A stretch of 7,315 nt of DNA. Origin: an uncultured Clostridia bacterium (lineage in GTDB: Bacteria; Bacillota; Clostridia; UBA1381). This document shows positions 1 through 6,193 of the stretch, piece after piece; positions within the stretch are counted from its first letter, which is position 1; each line of letters begins with the position of its first letter. The position numbers and the translations under genes were made by a program. The stretch is taken from NCBI GenBank assembly GCA_910579415.1, contig CAJTUY010000013.1, forward strand, positions 1 to 7,315. The letters are read 5' to 3'. The notes under the pieces were generated by a model, which was not told the origin of the DNA, ran no database searches, and saw only the letters and a program-made list of their open reading frames with translations.

Positions 1-41
1 GTGCATTGTTTGATTACGGATTTAGAATAGGTTTAAATTGA
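1..41 (+). CDS. C-terminal end of an upstream gene (partial, tentative)
   Basis: A reading frame enters from the left edge (first full codon at 3) and ends with TGA at 39-41; the visible tail reads ALFDYGFRIGLN. The stop overlaps the start of the ribosome site (GAGGTG, 40-45) of the next gene, the usual geometry of an operon junction, and this is the main reason to believe it. A second frame also ends nearby (TAG at 28-30, tail VHCLITDLE), so the choice is not certain. Too little is visible to assign a function. By context it would be the preceding member of the nuclease cassette. Confidence 0.35.
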   Translation, partial: ALFDYGFRIGLN

Positions 42-52
42 GGTGACAAATT

Positions 53-940
53 ATGAACACAGAAATGGCATACTTATTAGGTATGATTGCCGGCAATGGA
101 GAAATACATAGAGGGGATACGGAAACTTCTATATCAATTGAAATTCCGCATAAAAAATTAAAAACAGAAGATTTTCATGATATTGCTTTGTATGTAAAAG
201 CAAGTATAAGTGATATCAGAAATATCTTAGAACCATTACTGGGTTCGGATTTATGCTTCATTCAGAATAAGGCAGAAACTATAATTTCTTTTGTAAAAAA
301 GAATACAGAGTATATCATTAGAGAAATATTACGATATATTGGTAGTGCTGTATCTCACAATAATATGAGAGTGCATGAGGACGTATTTTGTTTTACAAAC
401 GATGAAAAGAAACAATTTTTGCGCGGCTTTGCTGATGTTACAGGCTATATTAGAAGAAGTAATTATTTCTTTGATAAATATATGCATAGGGTTTATTTAG
501 AAGTACCACATAATTGGGAAATGGTAATAGATATTTGTAATATTCTAAAGGATCTTGATATTCCTGTTCAAAATATTGATTGGGCACACCCTAATATGCG
601 TGACGGAAATGCTATAAAATACAATAATGGGAACTATAATTTCTGGAAAAAAGAACATCAGATAAAAATATGGGCTAATGAATTTTTGCCAATTGGTTTT
701 GGTGTTATACATAAACAACAGGCTTTAGAAATGTATTCAGATGAATTAATATCAGGATTAAAGAGAAAAAATATTGATGTTGAAAAGAAAACCCATATAT
801 TTTATTGGGAAGGAGCATTGAAAAGAAAGATCAAGCCAAATCACCCCGCTGAAAACGATTCTTCATTACCCAATGAAATTAAGGGAAAACATTTTGATTC
901 ATGGAAAGAAATAGCAGAGGAAATGGGATATGGTAAATAA
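53..940 (+). CDS. Degenerate two-repeat LAGLIDADG-fold protein, probable DNA-recognition subunit
   Basis: A 295-residue protein with two LAGLIDADG-type helices. The first is at residues 7-18 (YLLGMIAGNGEI) and the second at 122-133 (FLRGFADVTGYI). Their spacing of about 115 residues is typical of single-chain, pseudo-dimeric members of this fold. In active homing endonucleases the residue before the last Gly of each motif is a metal-binding Asp or Glu; here it is Asn15 and Thr130. I infer that the protein binds DNA but probably does not cut it, as in WhiA, the known non-cutting relative. The C-terminal tail (about 260-295) is rich in His, Pro and acidic residues and contains GKHFDSWKEIAEEMGY; I do not recognise it. 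The start is supported by GAGGTG seven bases upstream. The gene overlaps the downstream PD-(D/E)XK gene by 11 bases, so the two are probably translated together. There are no intron or intein host flanks, so a free-standing homing endonuclease is unlikely. The fold call is fairly safe; the function is inferred. Confidence 0.72.
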   Translation: MNTEMAYLLGMIAGNGEIHRGDTETSISIEIPHKKLKTEDFHDIALYVKASISDIRNILEPLLGSDLCFIQNKAETIISFVKKNTEYIIREILRYIGSAVSHNNMRVHEDVFCFTNDEKKQFLRGFADVTGYIRRSNYFFDKYMHRVYLEVPHNWEMVIDICNILKDLDIPVQNIDWAHPNMRDGNAIKYNNGNYNFWKKEHQIKIWANEFLPIGFGVIHKQQALEMYSDELISGLKRKNIDVEKKTHIFYWEGALKRKIKPNHPAENDSSLPNEIKGKHFDSWKEIAEEMGYGK

Positions 941-1427
941 TAAAAATGTAGCAAGTGAGTTTGAATTATATACTCCCATGCTCTTGTGGCTACAAAAATA
1001 TCTTGAGGATAAATACAAAAATTCTGAAATTATTACTGTAGACACGCATTCAATTAATCTTGATAAAGCTCTATTTGAGTTAGGTATAACCAATAATTTA
1101 GCGGTGGGCTTAGATATACAAATAGATGTATTAGGTGTTGTAAAACAAAATGACAATAGTAAGCTATTCTTTATAGAGGCAAAAAAGACAGGATTAACAT
1201 TAAGAGATTTGGGACAATTATGGGCGTATTGCAGATTAATTAATCCCGAAGAAGCTTTTTTATTTACATCTAAAGATCTAGGTTCATTGGACAAAATTTT
1301 AAATATTTTAAAAAGAGAAGACTTGCTAGATTTCGGTGACGGCAAAAAAATAAAGAAAATGAAAGTTGGAGTTTGGAATATTAATGCTACTGCTCCTGAA
1401 CAGAGTACAATTATTCCCAAAATGTAA
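930..1427 (+). CDS. Small PD-(D/E)XK nuclease, probable cleavage subunit
   Basis: A 165-residue protein with a readable PD-(D/E)XK active site. Asp66 (in the stretch DIQIDVLGV, with Asp62 two turns earlier in the strand) is followed by Glu83-Ala-Lys85 (FFIEAKK). Gln96 and Tyr100 (QLWAY) then form the QxxxY element seen in RecB- and Cas4-like members. All catalytic positions look intact. The protein has little beyond the nuclease core: an N-terminal helical region (9-30) and a short basic C-terminal part (138-150), with no obvious recognition domain. This suggests that target choice comes from a partner, most simply the LAGLIDADG-fold protein encoded just upstream. The start ATG lies inside the end of that gene, with AGAGG nine bases before it. 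The stop is directly followed by the ATG of the SfsA-like gene. Other possible roles are a repair or recombination nuclease or a toxin. The fold is well supported; the target is unknown. Confidence 0.78.
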   Translation: MVNNKNVASEFELYTPMLLWLQKYLEDKYKNSEIITVDTHSINLDKALFELGITNNLAVGLDIQIDVLGVVKQNDNSKLFFIEAKKTGLTLRDLGQLWAYCRLINPEEAFLFTSKDLGSLDKILNILKREDLLDFGDGKKIKKMKVGVWNINATAPEQSTIIPKM

Positions 1428-2096
1428 ATGGCATACATAGTAAACAATCTAATAAAAGGCGTGTTTATAAAAGAAGCAAAAACAAGGTTTTTGTGTGAGG
1501 TTAAAGTAAATAATGAAATAGTGCTTTGCTATGTCCCTATTTCTTGCAAATTAAGTAATTTGATTGAGTTAAAAGAAAATGAAGTTCTTTTATCATTAAA
1601 TAATAAAAATGCTAAAACGAAATATACTTTATTTGCGATTAAACATAACAAAACTTATATTATGGTTAATACAGGAATTGCAAATAGATTAATATATAAT
1701 TACTATCTTGAAAACAAGCCCGAAATTGAACTAAAATCCGAGTGTTTTGTTGAAAATTATAAATGTGATTTCTATAACGAAGAAGATAATCTTATTATAG
1801 AAGTTAAAAGTATTATTTCGATGAATACGATTATAACATTGCCAAATATGAATACACAAAGAGCGGTAGAGCAATTAAAAAAAATTAAACATTTAATTAG
1901 AAAAGGATATAAAATAGAATATTACTTTCTTGTATTAAGCGAAAAACCGACTAATATTTTTATTGAAAGAAAAAGTGTATATGGCAAACTTTTGTATGAA
2001 TGTATGAAAAAAGGTATGAATATTATTTGTTTTCATACTTCAGTTATAGGCAATCAATTATATTTGTCAAAAGAACAAGGCATAACCTTTGTATAA
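1428..2096 (+). CDS. Divergent SfsA-family protein (nuclease-like fold)
   Basis: A 222-residue protein, the normal SfsA length, that follows the SfsA layout from end to end. Residues 8-25 (NLIKGVFIKEAKTRFLCEV) correspond to the opening LI.G..I.R..RF..DV element. Residues 78-88 (IMVNTGIANRL) match the conserved VNT..PNRL segment. The PD-(D/E)XK-like core has Asp114 (KCDF) and Glu125-Val-Lys127 (IIEVKS), followed by PNMNTQRAVEQL (139-150), where ordinary SfsA has PDA.T.RG.KHL. The usual N-terminal NTG signature is replaced (PISCKLSNL), and the PD aspartate and KHL histidine are lost. SfsA was named for effects on maltose use in E. coli and its fold suggests nucleic-acid work. Here the nuclease neighbours make a DNA-related job likelier than sugar metabolism. 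The start abuts the preceding stop (TAAATG) and I see no good ribosome site, so translation probably depends on reinitiation. The gene is very AT-rich. I avoid the symbol sfsA because it looks like a diverged paralogue. Confidence 0.75.
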   Translation: MAYIVNNLIKGVFIKEAKTRFLCEVKVNNEIVLCYVPISCKLSNLIELKENEVLLSLNNKNAKTKYTLFAIKHNKTYIMVNTGIANRLIYNYYLENKPEIELKSECFVENYKCDFYNEEDNLIIEVKSIISMNTIITLPNMNTQRAVEQLKKIKHLIRKGYKIEYYFLVLSEKPTNIFIERKSVYGKLLYECMKKGMNIICFHTSVIGNQLYLSKEQGITFV

Positions 2097-2405
2097 AGAT
2101 TCGTTAAATACCTTAGAACATGGAAGGTTAAAAGTCATTTTGAAGGATTTAATTATATTATCTTGCAGATTTGATACTCTGCTAGATATGGTTTTGTATA
2201 GTTTTGACTATGTCATTATTCTGTTATATTCTTAATTGACTGAGAATTTTCAACGTGGGCATTTAGAAGTCGATTTTTAAGGTGTCGAATATAACTATAC
2301 GCACCCTTAAATTTAAGGCATTTTTGGTTCTCAAAGAGTGAGTATTTATACGGTTTTCAAAGCCTAAAATTTCTACAAAATGATTACAATACCGTGACAC
2401 ATACA
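2097..2405. other. Gene-free stretch after the nuclease cassette
   Basis: No convincing gene lies here. Reading through the stop of the SfsA-like gene gives only 25 more codons to a TGA. On the minus strand a frame without stops runs from about 2484 down to a TAA at 2263-2265, but it has no ATG, crosses the hairpin terminator and has no ribosome site. It could be a decayed gene or a dispersed intergenic sequence. The stretch contains inverted repeats (listed separately). I infer that it is the junction between the accessory cassette and the conserved genes to the right. No duplicated end sequence or transposase remnant could be identified by eye. Confidence 0.5.
2277..2318. repeat. Nested inverted repeats with a 14-base palindrome
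   Basis: CCTTAAATTTAAGG at 2305-2318 is a perfect 14-base palindrome. Its left arm can also pair with an earlier segment: TTAAGGTG (2277-2284) is complementary to CACCCTTAA (2302-2310) with one unpaired C. The same CCTTAA can therefore form either of two mutually exclusive hairpins. There is no T-run, so this is not a standard terminator. It could be a protein-binding site, a decayed hairpin repeat or a recombination site; nothing in the sequence decides between these. Confidence 0.55.
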
Positions 2406-2408
2406 AGA

Positions 2409-2446
2409 AAAAAGCAAATCGTTTCAGATGAAGCGATTTGCTTTTT
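2409..2446. terminator. Bidirectional Rho-independent terminator
   Basis: A perfect 13-base-pair stem: AAAAAGCAAATCG (2409-2421) pairs with CGATTTGCTTTTT (2434-2446) across a 12-base loop. On the minus strand the stem ends in a run of six T followed by CTT, about 64 bases after the stop of the cytidylate kinase-like gene, a typical position for the end of the transporter operon. On the plus strand it ends in five T and could also stop transcripts from the nuclease cassette, whose last gene ends about 310 bases earlier. Confidence 0.85.
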
Positions 2447-2509
2447 CTAATCCTGTTTGACAGACAATCTACTTTACTGTCTTAACAGTGTCCGTTATAA
2501 GGGGATTTT

Positions 2510-3106
2510 TTACTGCATATTATTCATACGCTCTCTGATATAACTTTCAAGATAATCTGTTGTCTTATCAATGCCAAGCTTACTGCTGTTAATTGAAATA
2601 TCATAATTTCGCGAATCGCCCCATTTACCTGTACAGTAATAATTATGATATTCTTTTCTCTTTTTGTCGTGACGGTGCATTACTGATTCTGCTTCCTGTG
2701 CGGAAATTTTACGTATTGCCGACACGCGCTCAATCTTTTTATCCCTGTCCGCAAGAACAAAAACAGTAATCAGCCCCTTATACTCCTTTAAAATTGCTTC
2801 GCTGCATCGTCCTACGACAACAAACGACTTACCTTCTTTAGCCTTTCTCTGCAAATACTCAAACTGAATATTTGCAATATTCTCCTCCGGTGAATTGCTG
2901 TAACCCCGTACATTACGTGAGATGAAGCGTTTTTTCGGTACTTCGTCATACTTTTCCAGCTGTGTATGGTCAAGGTTCTTTTCAACTGCAATTTCACGCA
3001 GCAAATTGACATCATACATACTTAAGCCAAATCTCTTTGAAAGTTTTTCCGCAATTTCATGACCGCCGCTTCCGAATTCACGTCCGATAGAAATAATTAC
3101 CTGCAT
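2510..3106 (-). CDS. Cytidylate kinase-like family protein
   Basis: Counted from the ATG at 3106, this is a 198-residue cytosolic protein of the cytidylate kinase-like family (the AAA_26 type). The N-terminus MQVIISIGREFGSGGHEIA gives a beta strand followed by the family's modified P-loop, GREFGSGG (8-15). This lacks the GKG/GKS/T lysine of true cytidylate kinase (Cmk). Further family features are the FVVVGRCSEAIL strand-loop, the VFVLADRDKKIERV segment and a late basic HRHDKKRKEYHNYY element, which probably forms the lid or nucleotide site. Members are common in gut Clostridia and their true substrate is not established, so nucleoside monophosphate kinase activity is a guess from the fold. 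The gene lies 22 bases after the transporter stop, so the two form one operon, followed by a terminator. A seven-codon-longer start (TTG at 3127) is possible but has no ribosome site. Confidence 0.85.
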   Translation of the reverse strand: MQVIISIGREFGSGGHEIAEKLSKRFGLSMYDVNLLREIAVEKNLDHTQLEKYDEVPKKRFISRNVRGYSNSPEENIANIQFEYLQRKAKEGKSFVVVGRCSEAILKEYKGLITVFVLADRDKKIERVSAIRKISAQEAESVMHRHDKKRKEYHNYYCTGKWGDSRNYDISINSSKLGIDKTTDYLESYIRERMNNMQ

Positions 3107-3111
3107 AGTTT

Positions 3112-3118
3112 CTCCTTT
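3112..3118 (-). promoter_or_regulatory. Ribosome site fixing the start of the cytidylate kinase-like gene
   Basis: On the minus strand AAAGGAG sits five bases before the ATG at 3106-3104. The site lies inside the possible upstream extension that would begin with TTG at 3127, so it favours the shorter, 198-residue protein. That protein begins directly with the family's first beta strand. Confidence 0.8.
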
Positions 3119-3128
3119 CTCAAACAAA

Positions 3129-4490
3129 TCAGCAATATCTTACAAATATATAAACCGTTGATACCGCAAGAACAAGCACCGTTGCCGGAACCGCAGTTTT
3201 GCAATATCTTCCCCAACCTACGGGATAGCCTTCTTTAGCCGCAACAGACGTCCCGACAACATTCGCCGAAGCGCCAATCGGAGTTGCGCTGCCTCCTATA
3301 TCGGTACCCATACTAAGCGCCCATGCAAGCACTTTTAAATCCACGCCCGGCACTGTCTGCGCCAGTGAGCTTATAACCGGTATCATTGTAGCCGCAAACG
3401 GAATATTATCTACAAATGCGCTTGCTATGCCGGATACCCATATAATAATCGCAATCATAAGCATCAGATTTCCACCACTTATATTGCCTATAAATCCTGC
3501 TACAAGCTTTAATATTCCCGTCTGCTCCAGTCCGCCTACAACCACAAACAATCCTACAAAGAACAACAGCGTTTTGTAGTCAACTTTTTTCAATATTTCG
3601 CTCGTATGCTTGGCAGATGTAAGCACTGTTATTATTGCAATAAACAATCCGATAAATGCTACCGTAAGTCCGGTCTGCGCATGCGTTATCAGCATTATTA
3701 CGGCAACAATAAAAATAAGTGTGCTTATAATAAAGCTTCTCTTGTCTGTAATGGCTTCCTCAGGCTTGGGCAGCGCAGAAATATCAATAATATTATCAGC
3801 GCTCTTCTTAAGCTCTTTTCTGAATACCAGATAGAAATACACAACCACAAATACAAGCGCAATAAGAGCTATAAGACCTGTATTTGTAATAAAATCGCCA
3901 AATGAATATCCGAGTGATGTGCCTATAATAATATTAGGCGGGTCACCGCACATTGTCGCGCTTCCTCCGAGATTAGCACAAAATATCTCCGAGAGTATCA
4001 TCGGTATCGGATTAAACTTTAAAAGCTGTGCCAGCTCCACAGTAACCGCCGCTAAAAACAATATAACCGTAATAGAATCTATAAACATTGCCAGCACTGC
4101 CGACATGACCATAAATGTAATAAACAGAGGTGTCGTTTTATAATTAACAACCTTCGCCAGACGCATACAAAGCCACCTGAAAAAGCCTGCCTTTGCCATA
4201 CCCTCAACCATTATCATCATTCCTGCGATAAAAATTATCGTTGCCCAGTTAATTCCGCTCGTTTCCTCTGCCGCTTCACCTGCACTGTACCAAAAGCCAA
4301 GTGTGAAAATATTGTGAATATTGAGCGTTTTTACAATTGCCCCCATGCTGTGCATACATACTCCGAACACCAATACCAATGTGAGAAGACCGCACACAAG
4401 CGTTATTACATGACGTTCAAACCTTTCTGTAATAATCATTAAAAACATTATTACAAAAATTGCAACAGCTAAAATCTGTGCCGCTAACAT
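3129..4490 (-). CDS. ArsB/NhaD-superfamily (SLC13-type) membrane transporter
   Basis: A 453-residue, very hydrophobic protein with about 11-13 membrane segments, a normal size for this superfamily of ion and anion transporters. It shows the two-fold repeat typical of the fold. The first half carries GGSATMCGDPPNIIIG (175-190). The second half carries FVDNIPFAATMIP (359-371) and GGSATPIGASANVVG (399-413). These paired Gly/Asn/Pro-rich re-entrant motifs line the substrate path in the family. A basic cytoplasmic stretch, about 223-252, separates the halves. Family members include Na+/H+ antiporters (NhaD), arsenite pumps (ArsB) and dicarboxylate or citrate carriers. No arsenic-resistance genes (arsR, arsC) are nearby, so arsenite export is not indicated. 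The substrate cannot be read from the sequence. The start is supported by AAGGAGGA about eight bases upstream. It is the first gene of an operon with the cytidylate kinase-like protein and has a readable promoter. Confidence 0.87.
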   Translation of the reverse strand: MLAAQILAVAIFVIMFLMIITERFERHVITLVCGLLTLVLVFGVCMHSMGAIVKTLNIHNIFTLGFWYSAGEAAEETSGINWATIIFIAGMMIMVEGMAKAGFFRWLCMRLAKVVNYKTTPLFITFMVMSAVLAMFIDSITVILFLAAVTVELAQLLKFNPIPMILSEIFCANLGGSATMCGDPPNIIIGTSLGYSFGDFITNTGLIALIALVFVVVYFYLVFRKELKKSADNIIDISALPKPEEAITDKRSFIISTLIFIVAVIMLITHAQTGLTVAFIGLFIAIITVLTSAKHTSEILKKVDYKTLLFFVGLFVVVGGLEQTGILKLVAGFIGNISGGNLMLMIAIIIWVSGIASAFVDNIPFAATMIPVISSLAQTVPGVDLKVLAWALSMGTDIGGSATPIGASANVVGTSVAAKEGYPVGWGRYCKTAVPATVLVLAVSTVYIFVRYC

Positions 4491-4548
4491 ATGTTTTATC
4501 CTCCTTATTTCTCATAAATTTCACTGCACGTTTTTCGCACCGCTATTT

Positions 4549-4577
4549 AGAATACCATATTTTTTATTATTTTTCAA
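4549..4577 (-). promoter_or_regulatory. Vegetative (sigma-A type) promoter of the transporter operon
   Basis: Read on the minus strand, TTGAAA (4577-4572) is followed by a 17-base spacer and TATTCT (4554-4549), with a TG just upstream of the -10 box that gives an extended -10 element. The -35 box matches five of six consensus bases and the -10 box four of six. Transcription would begin near 4542, leaving a leader of about 50 bases that holds the strong ribosome site. I see no clear operator or riboswitch in this leader. Confidence 0.65.
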
Positions 4578-4615
4578 GATAAAATTTACCTAAAAATCCA
4601 CATGAAAAAACATAC

Positions 4616-4646
4616 AAAAAAGGCATATCATCTTAAATGATATGCC
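4616..4646 (-). terminator. Rho-independent terminator after dpaB
   Basis: A perfect 10-base-pair stem (4622-4631 with 4637-4646, arm GGCATATCAT) has a five-base loop and, on the minus strand, is followed directly by six T (4621-4616). It lies about 64 bases after the dpaB stop and closes the dpaA-dpaB operon ahead of the transporter promoter. This makes dpaAB a two-gene unit, unlike Bacillus subtilis, where lysine-pathway genes follow spoVFB. Confidence 0.88.
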
Positions 4647-4709
4647 AGCTCTGACAGCTGCTTATATAACAGCTCTACACGTGTATTGATTTATCATTAG
4701 GAATTTATA

Positions 4710-5291
4710 TTAAAGCCCTAAAAGGGGCTGTAATTGTTTACCCTCAAACGCAGCTAAAATTGTATCCTGAAGCTTATCAAAATCGGCTACAAGAGAACAT
4801 GGTTTATTGACACAGTCATCCTGATTAAACGGCAGGAAGTACATGTTTTTGCTGTTTAACAATGCTCCGATATTTTTAGCTGCTGTTCCCAGACCGTCAT
4901 TTGTAGATACTGCAATAACAACAGGACGCTGATTTCTCAGATGCGCCTTTACCGCCATTGTAACTGAGGTATCGGCTATACCACCCGCTATTTTTGCGAG
5001 TGAATTACCCGTACAGGGAAGCACAACCAATAAATCCAGAAAGCCCTTAGGACCTATCGGTTCAGCATCCTTGACGGTATGTATAATATCATTGCCTGTT
5101 ATATCTTTGACTTGTGTCTGAAAATCCTCTGCTGCTCCGAAACGCGTATCTGTATTATATGACATTTCACTCATAATCGGAATAATGTTTGCACCTGTCT
5201 GGGTAAGTGAATTTAACACTCCCAATGCTTTTTTAAAAGTGCAGAAGGAGCCGCACATAGCAAAACCAATCGTTTTATTTTCCCAATCCAT
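4710..5291 (-). CDS. dpaB: Dipicolinate synthase subunit B
   Basis: A 193-residue protein of the flavoprotein (SpoVFB/DpaB) family, the usual length. With DpaA it forms the enzyme that oxidises the dihydrodipicolinate-pathway intermediate to dipicolinic acid. This is made in the mother cell during sporulation and stored in the spore core as the calcium salt. Family signatures are GFAMCGSFCTF at 9-19; the VVLPCTGNSLAKIAGGIADT segment at 89-108, which is the flavoprotein phosphate-binding region; VSTNDGLG at 128-135; and NMYFLPFNQDD at 149-159. All are intact. The start lies three bases after the dpaA stop. Its ribosome site (GGGGGTG) is inside the last dpaA codons, so the two subunits are likely translated in a coupled way and in matched amounts. 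The B. subtilis name is spoVFB. The identification is firm. Confidence 0.95.
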   Translation of the reverse strand: MDWENKTIGFAMCGSFCTFKKALGVLNSLTQTGANIIPIMSEMSYNTDTRFGAAEDFQTQVKDITGNDIIHTVKDAEPIGPKGFLDLLVVLPCTGNSLAKIAGGIADTSVTMAVKAHLRNQRPVVIAVSTNDGLGTAAKNIGALLNSKNMYFLPFNQDDCVNKPCSLVADFDKLQDTILAAFEGKQLQPLLGL

Positions 5292-5294
5292 TTT

Positions 5295-6161
5295 TTACAC
5301 CCCCAATTCCTTTATTATATTCATAATCGTATCTTTGATTATTGCGCCTGAAGTCACCGGCGCAACCTTACCCGGCAGCGACAGCGCCCAGATTACTTTT
5401 ACCCCTAAAATTTTTGCCGCTTCAAAATCAACTCCACCGGGCTTCGAGGCAAGGTCAATTATGAGAGCGTCATTTTTAACATTTTGAAGTGTTTCTCTGT
5501 CCAGAATAAGCGCCGGCACAGTATTAAAGATTATATCAAAATCACCGATACATTCTTTTAAATTATAAATATCAAGCGGTTCATAACCGTGTCCCTCAAT
5601 CATTGCAAGGTCGGCATATTTACGCGCTTCCACATATGTCTGCGCACCAAGTCCAAACAGCATTTTTGACAGTATCTTTCCTATTTTTCCATAACCCAAA
5701 ACAAGGCACTTGCTTCCGTGAATTGTAATAGGTGTTTCTGATATTGCAATCTCAATTGCGCCTTCAGCAGTCGGGACGGCGTTTTTTATCGAAAGTTCCT
5801 CACGCTTTAAATAGTCACGGTAAGCAATCTGATTATCCTCAAATGCTCTCTGTAAATTAGGCTGTATTTGACCTCCGAAAACTAAGGCTGAGGGATTTAT
5901 TCCGTATAAAAATTCCTCGACAGTCATAGGATTTATCGCATATGGTGAATTTATAGTAGTACCGTCAAACGTGACGGGAACAGGAAGTATAACAATATCG
6001 GCGCTCAGCGCAAAATCCTTGTCACGGTCGAATTCGAGCGCGTCAAGCCGAATGTCCTTATCGAAGCCGTATAAAAAGACGTGATACCCTTCACGCTTTA
6101 AAAGACGTGCAAGAGTAAGCTGCCTTAAATCTCCGCCTATTACAGCAACGGTTTCAAACAT
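5295..6161 (-). CDS. dpaA: Dipicolinate synthase subunit A
   Basis: A 288-residue protein, close to the usual length for DpaA/SpoVFA. It has an N-terminal Rossmann-like half beginning VAVIGGDLRQ (5-14), the conserved opening of the family. A second NAD(P)-binding domain carries the dinucleotide motif GYGKIG (156-161). Further conserved elements are NAVPTAEGAIEIAI (127-140), DLASKPGGVDF (236-246) and SLPGKVAPVTSGAII (261-275). It is expected to supply the NAD(P)-dependent oxidation step of dipicolinic acid synthesis together with DpaB. A strong AAGGAGGA ribosome site sits about six bases before the ATG. It is the first gene of the dpaA-dpaB unit. In B. subtilis this operon depends on the late mother-cell factor sigma-K; a matching promoter candidate is present upstream. 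The gene is divergent from the secreted-protein gene to its right. I see nothing truncated or unusual. Confidence 0.95.
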   Translation of the reverse strand: MFETVAVIGGDLRQLTLARLLKREGYHVFLYGFDKDIRLDALEFDRDKDFALSADIVILPVPVTFDGTTINSPYAINPMTVEEFLYGINPSALVFGGQIQPNLQRAFEDNQIAYRDYLKREELSIKNAVPTAEGAIEIAISETPITIHGSKCLVLGYGKIGKILSKMLFGLGAQTYVEARKYADLAMIEGHGYEPLDIYNLKECIGDFDIIFNTVPALILDRETLQNVKNDALIIDLASKPGGVDFEAAKILGVKVIWALSLPGKVAPVTSGAIIKDTIMNIIKELGV

Positions 6162-6193
6162 AACGTATCCTCCTTATTTGGTTTCTTGCTTTA

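Noticed and set aside
53..940. An active homing endonuclease inside an intron or intein
   Set aside because: Both catalytic acidic positions are replaced, the gene has its own ribosome site, and no split host gene or intein splice residues flank it.
899..1447. A minus-strand open frame of 182 codons opposite the PD-(D/E)XK gene
   Set aside because: It is antisense to a gene with a clear active site, has no ribosome site, and its serine- and phenylalanine-rich product looks like an artefact of AT-rich DNA.
2097..2174. Readthrough extension of the SfsA-like protein past its TAA
   Set aside because: It adds only 25 codons, and the protein already has the full family length before the stop.
2263..2484. 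Minus-strand stop-free stretch as a small gene
   Set aside because: It has no ATG and no ribosome site, and it crosses a strong hairpin terminator; kept only as a possible decayed or dispersed sequence.
3107..3127. A seven-codon N-terminal extension of the cytidylate kinase-like protein
   Set aside because: It would start with TTG without a ribosome site, whereas a good AAAGGAG lies directly before the ATG at 3106.
3606..4143. Plus-strand open frames opposite the transporter gene
   Set aside because: They are shadows of the strongly conserved minus-strand transporter and lack ribosome sites and recognisable domains.
3129..4490. Arsenite efflux pump (arsB)
   Set aside because: The superfamily motifs fit, but there are no arsenic-resistance neighbours and the shared motifs do not fix the substrate.
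5185..5487. Plus-strand open frame spanning the dpaA-dpaB junction
   Set aside because: It is antisense to two firmly identified genes and has no independent support.
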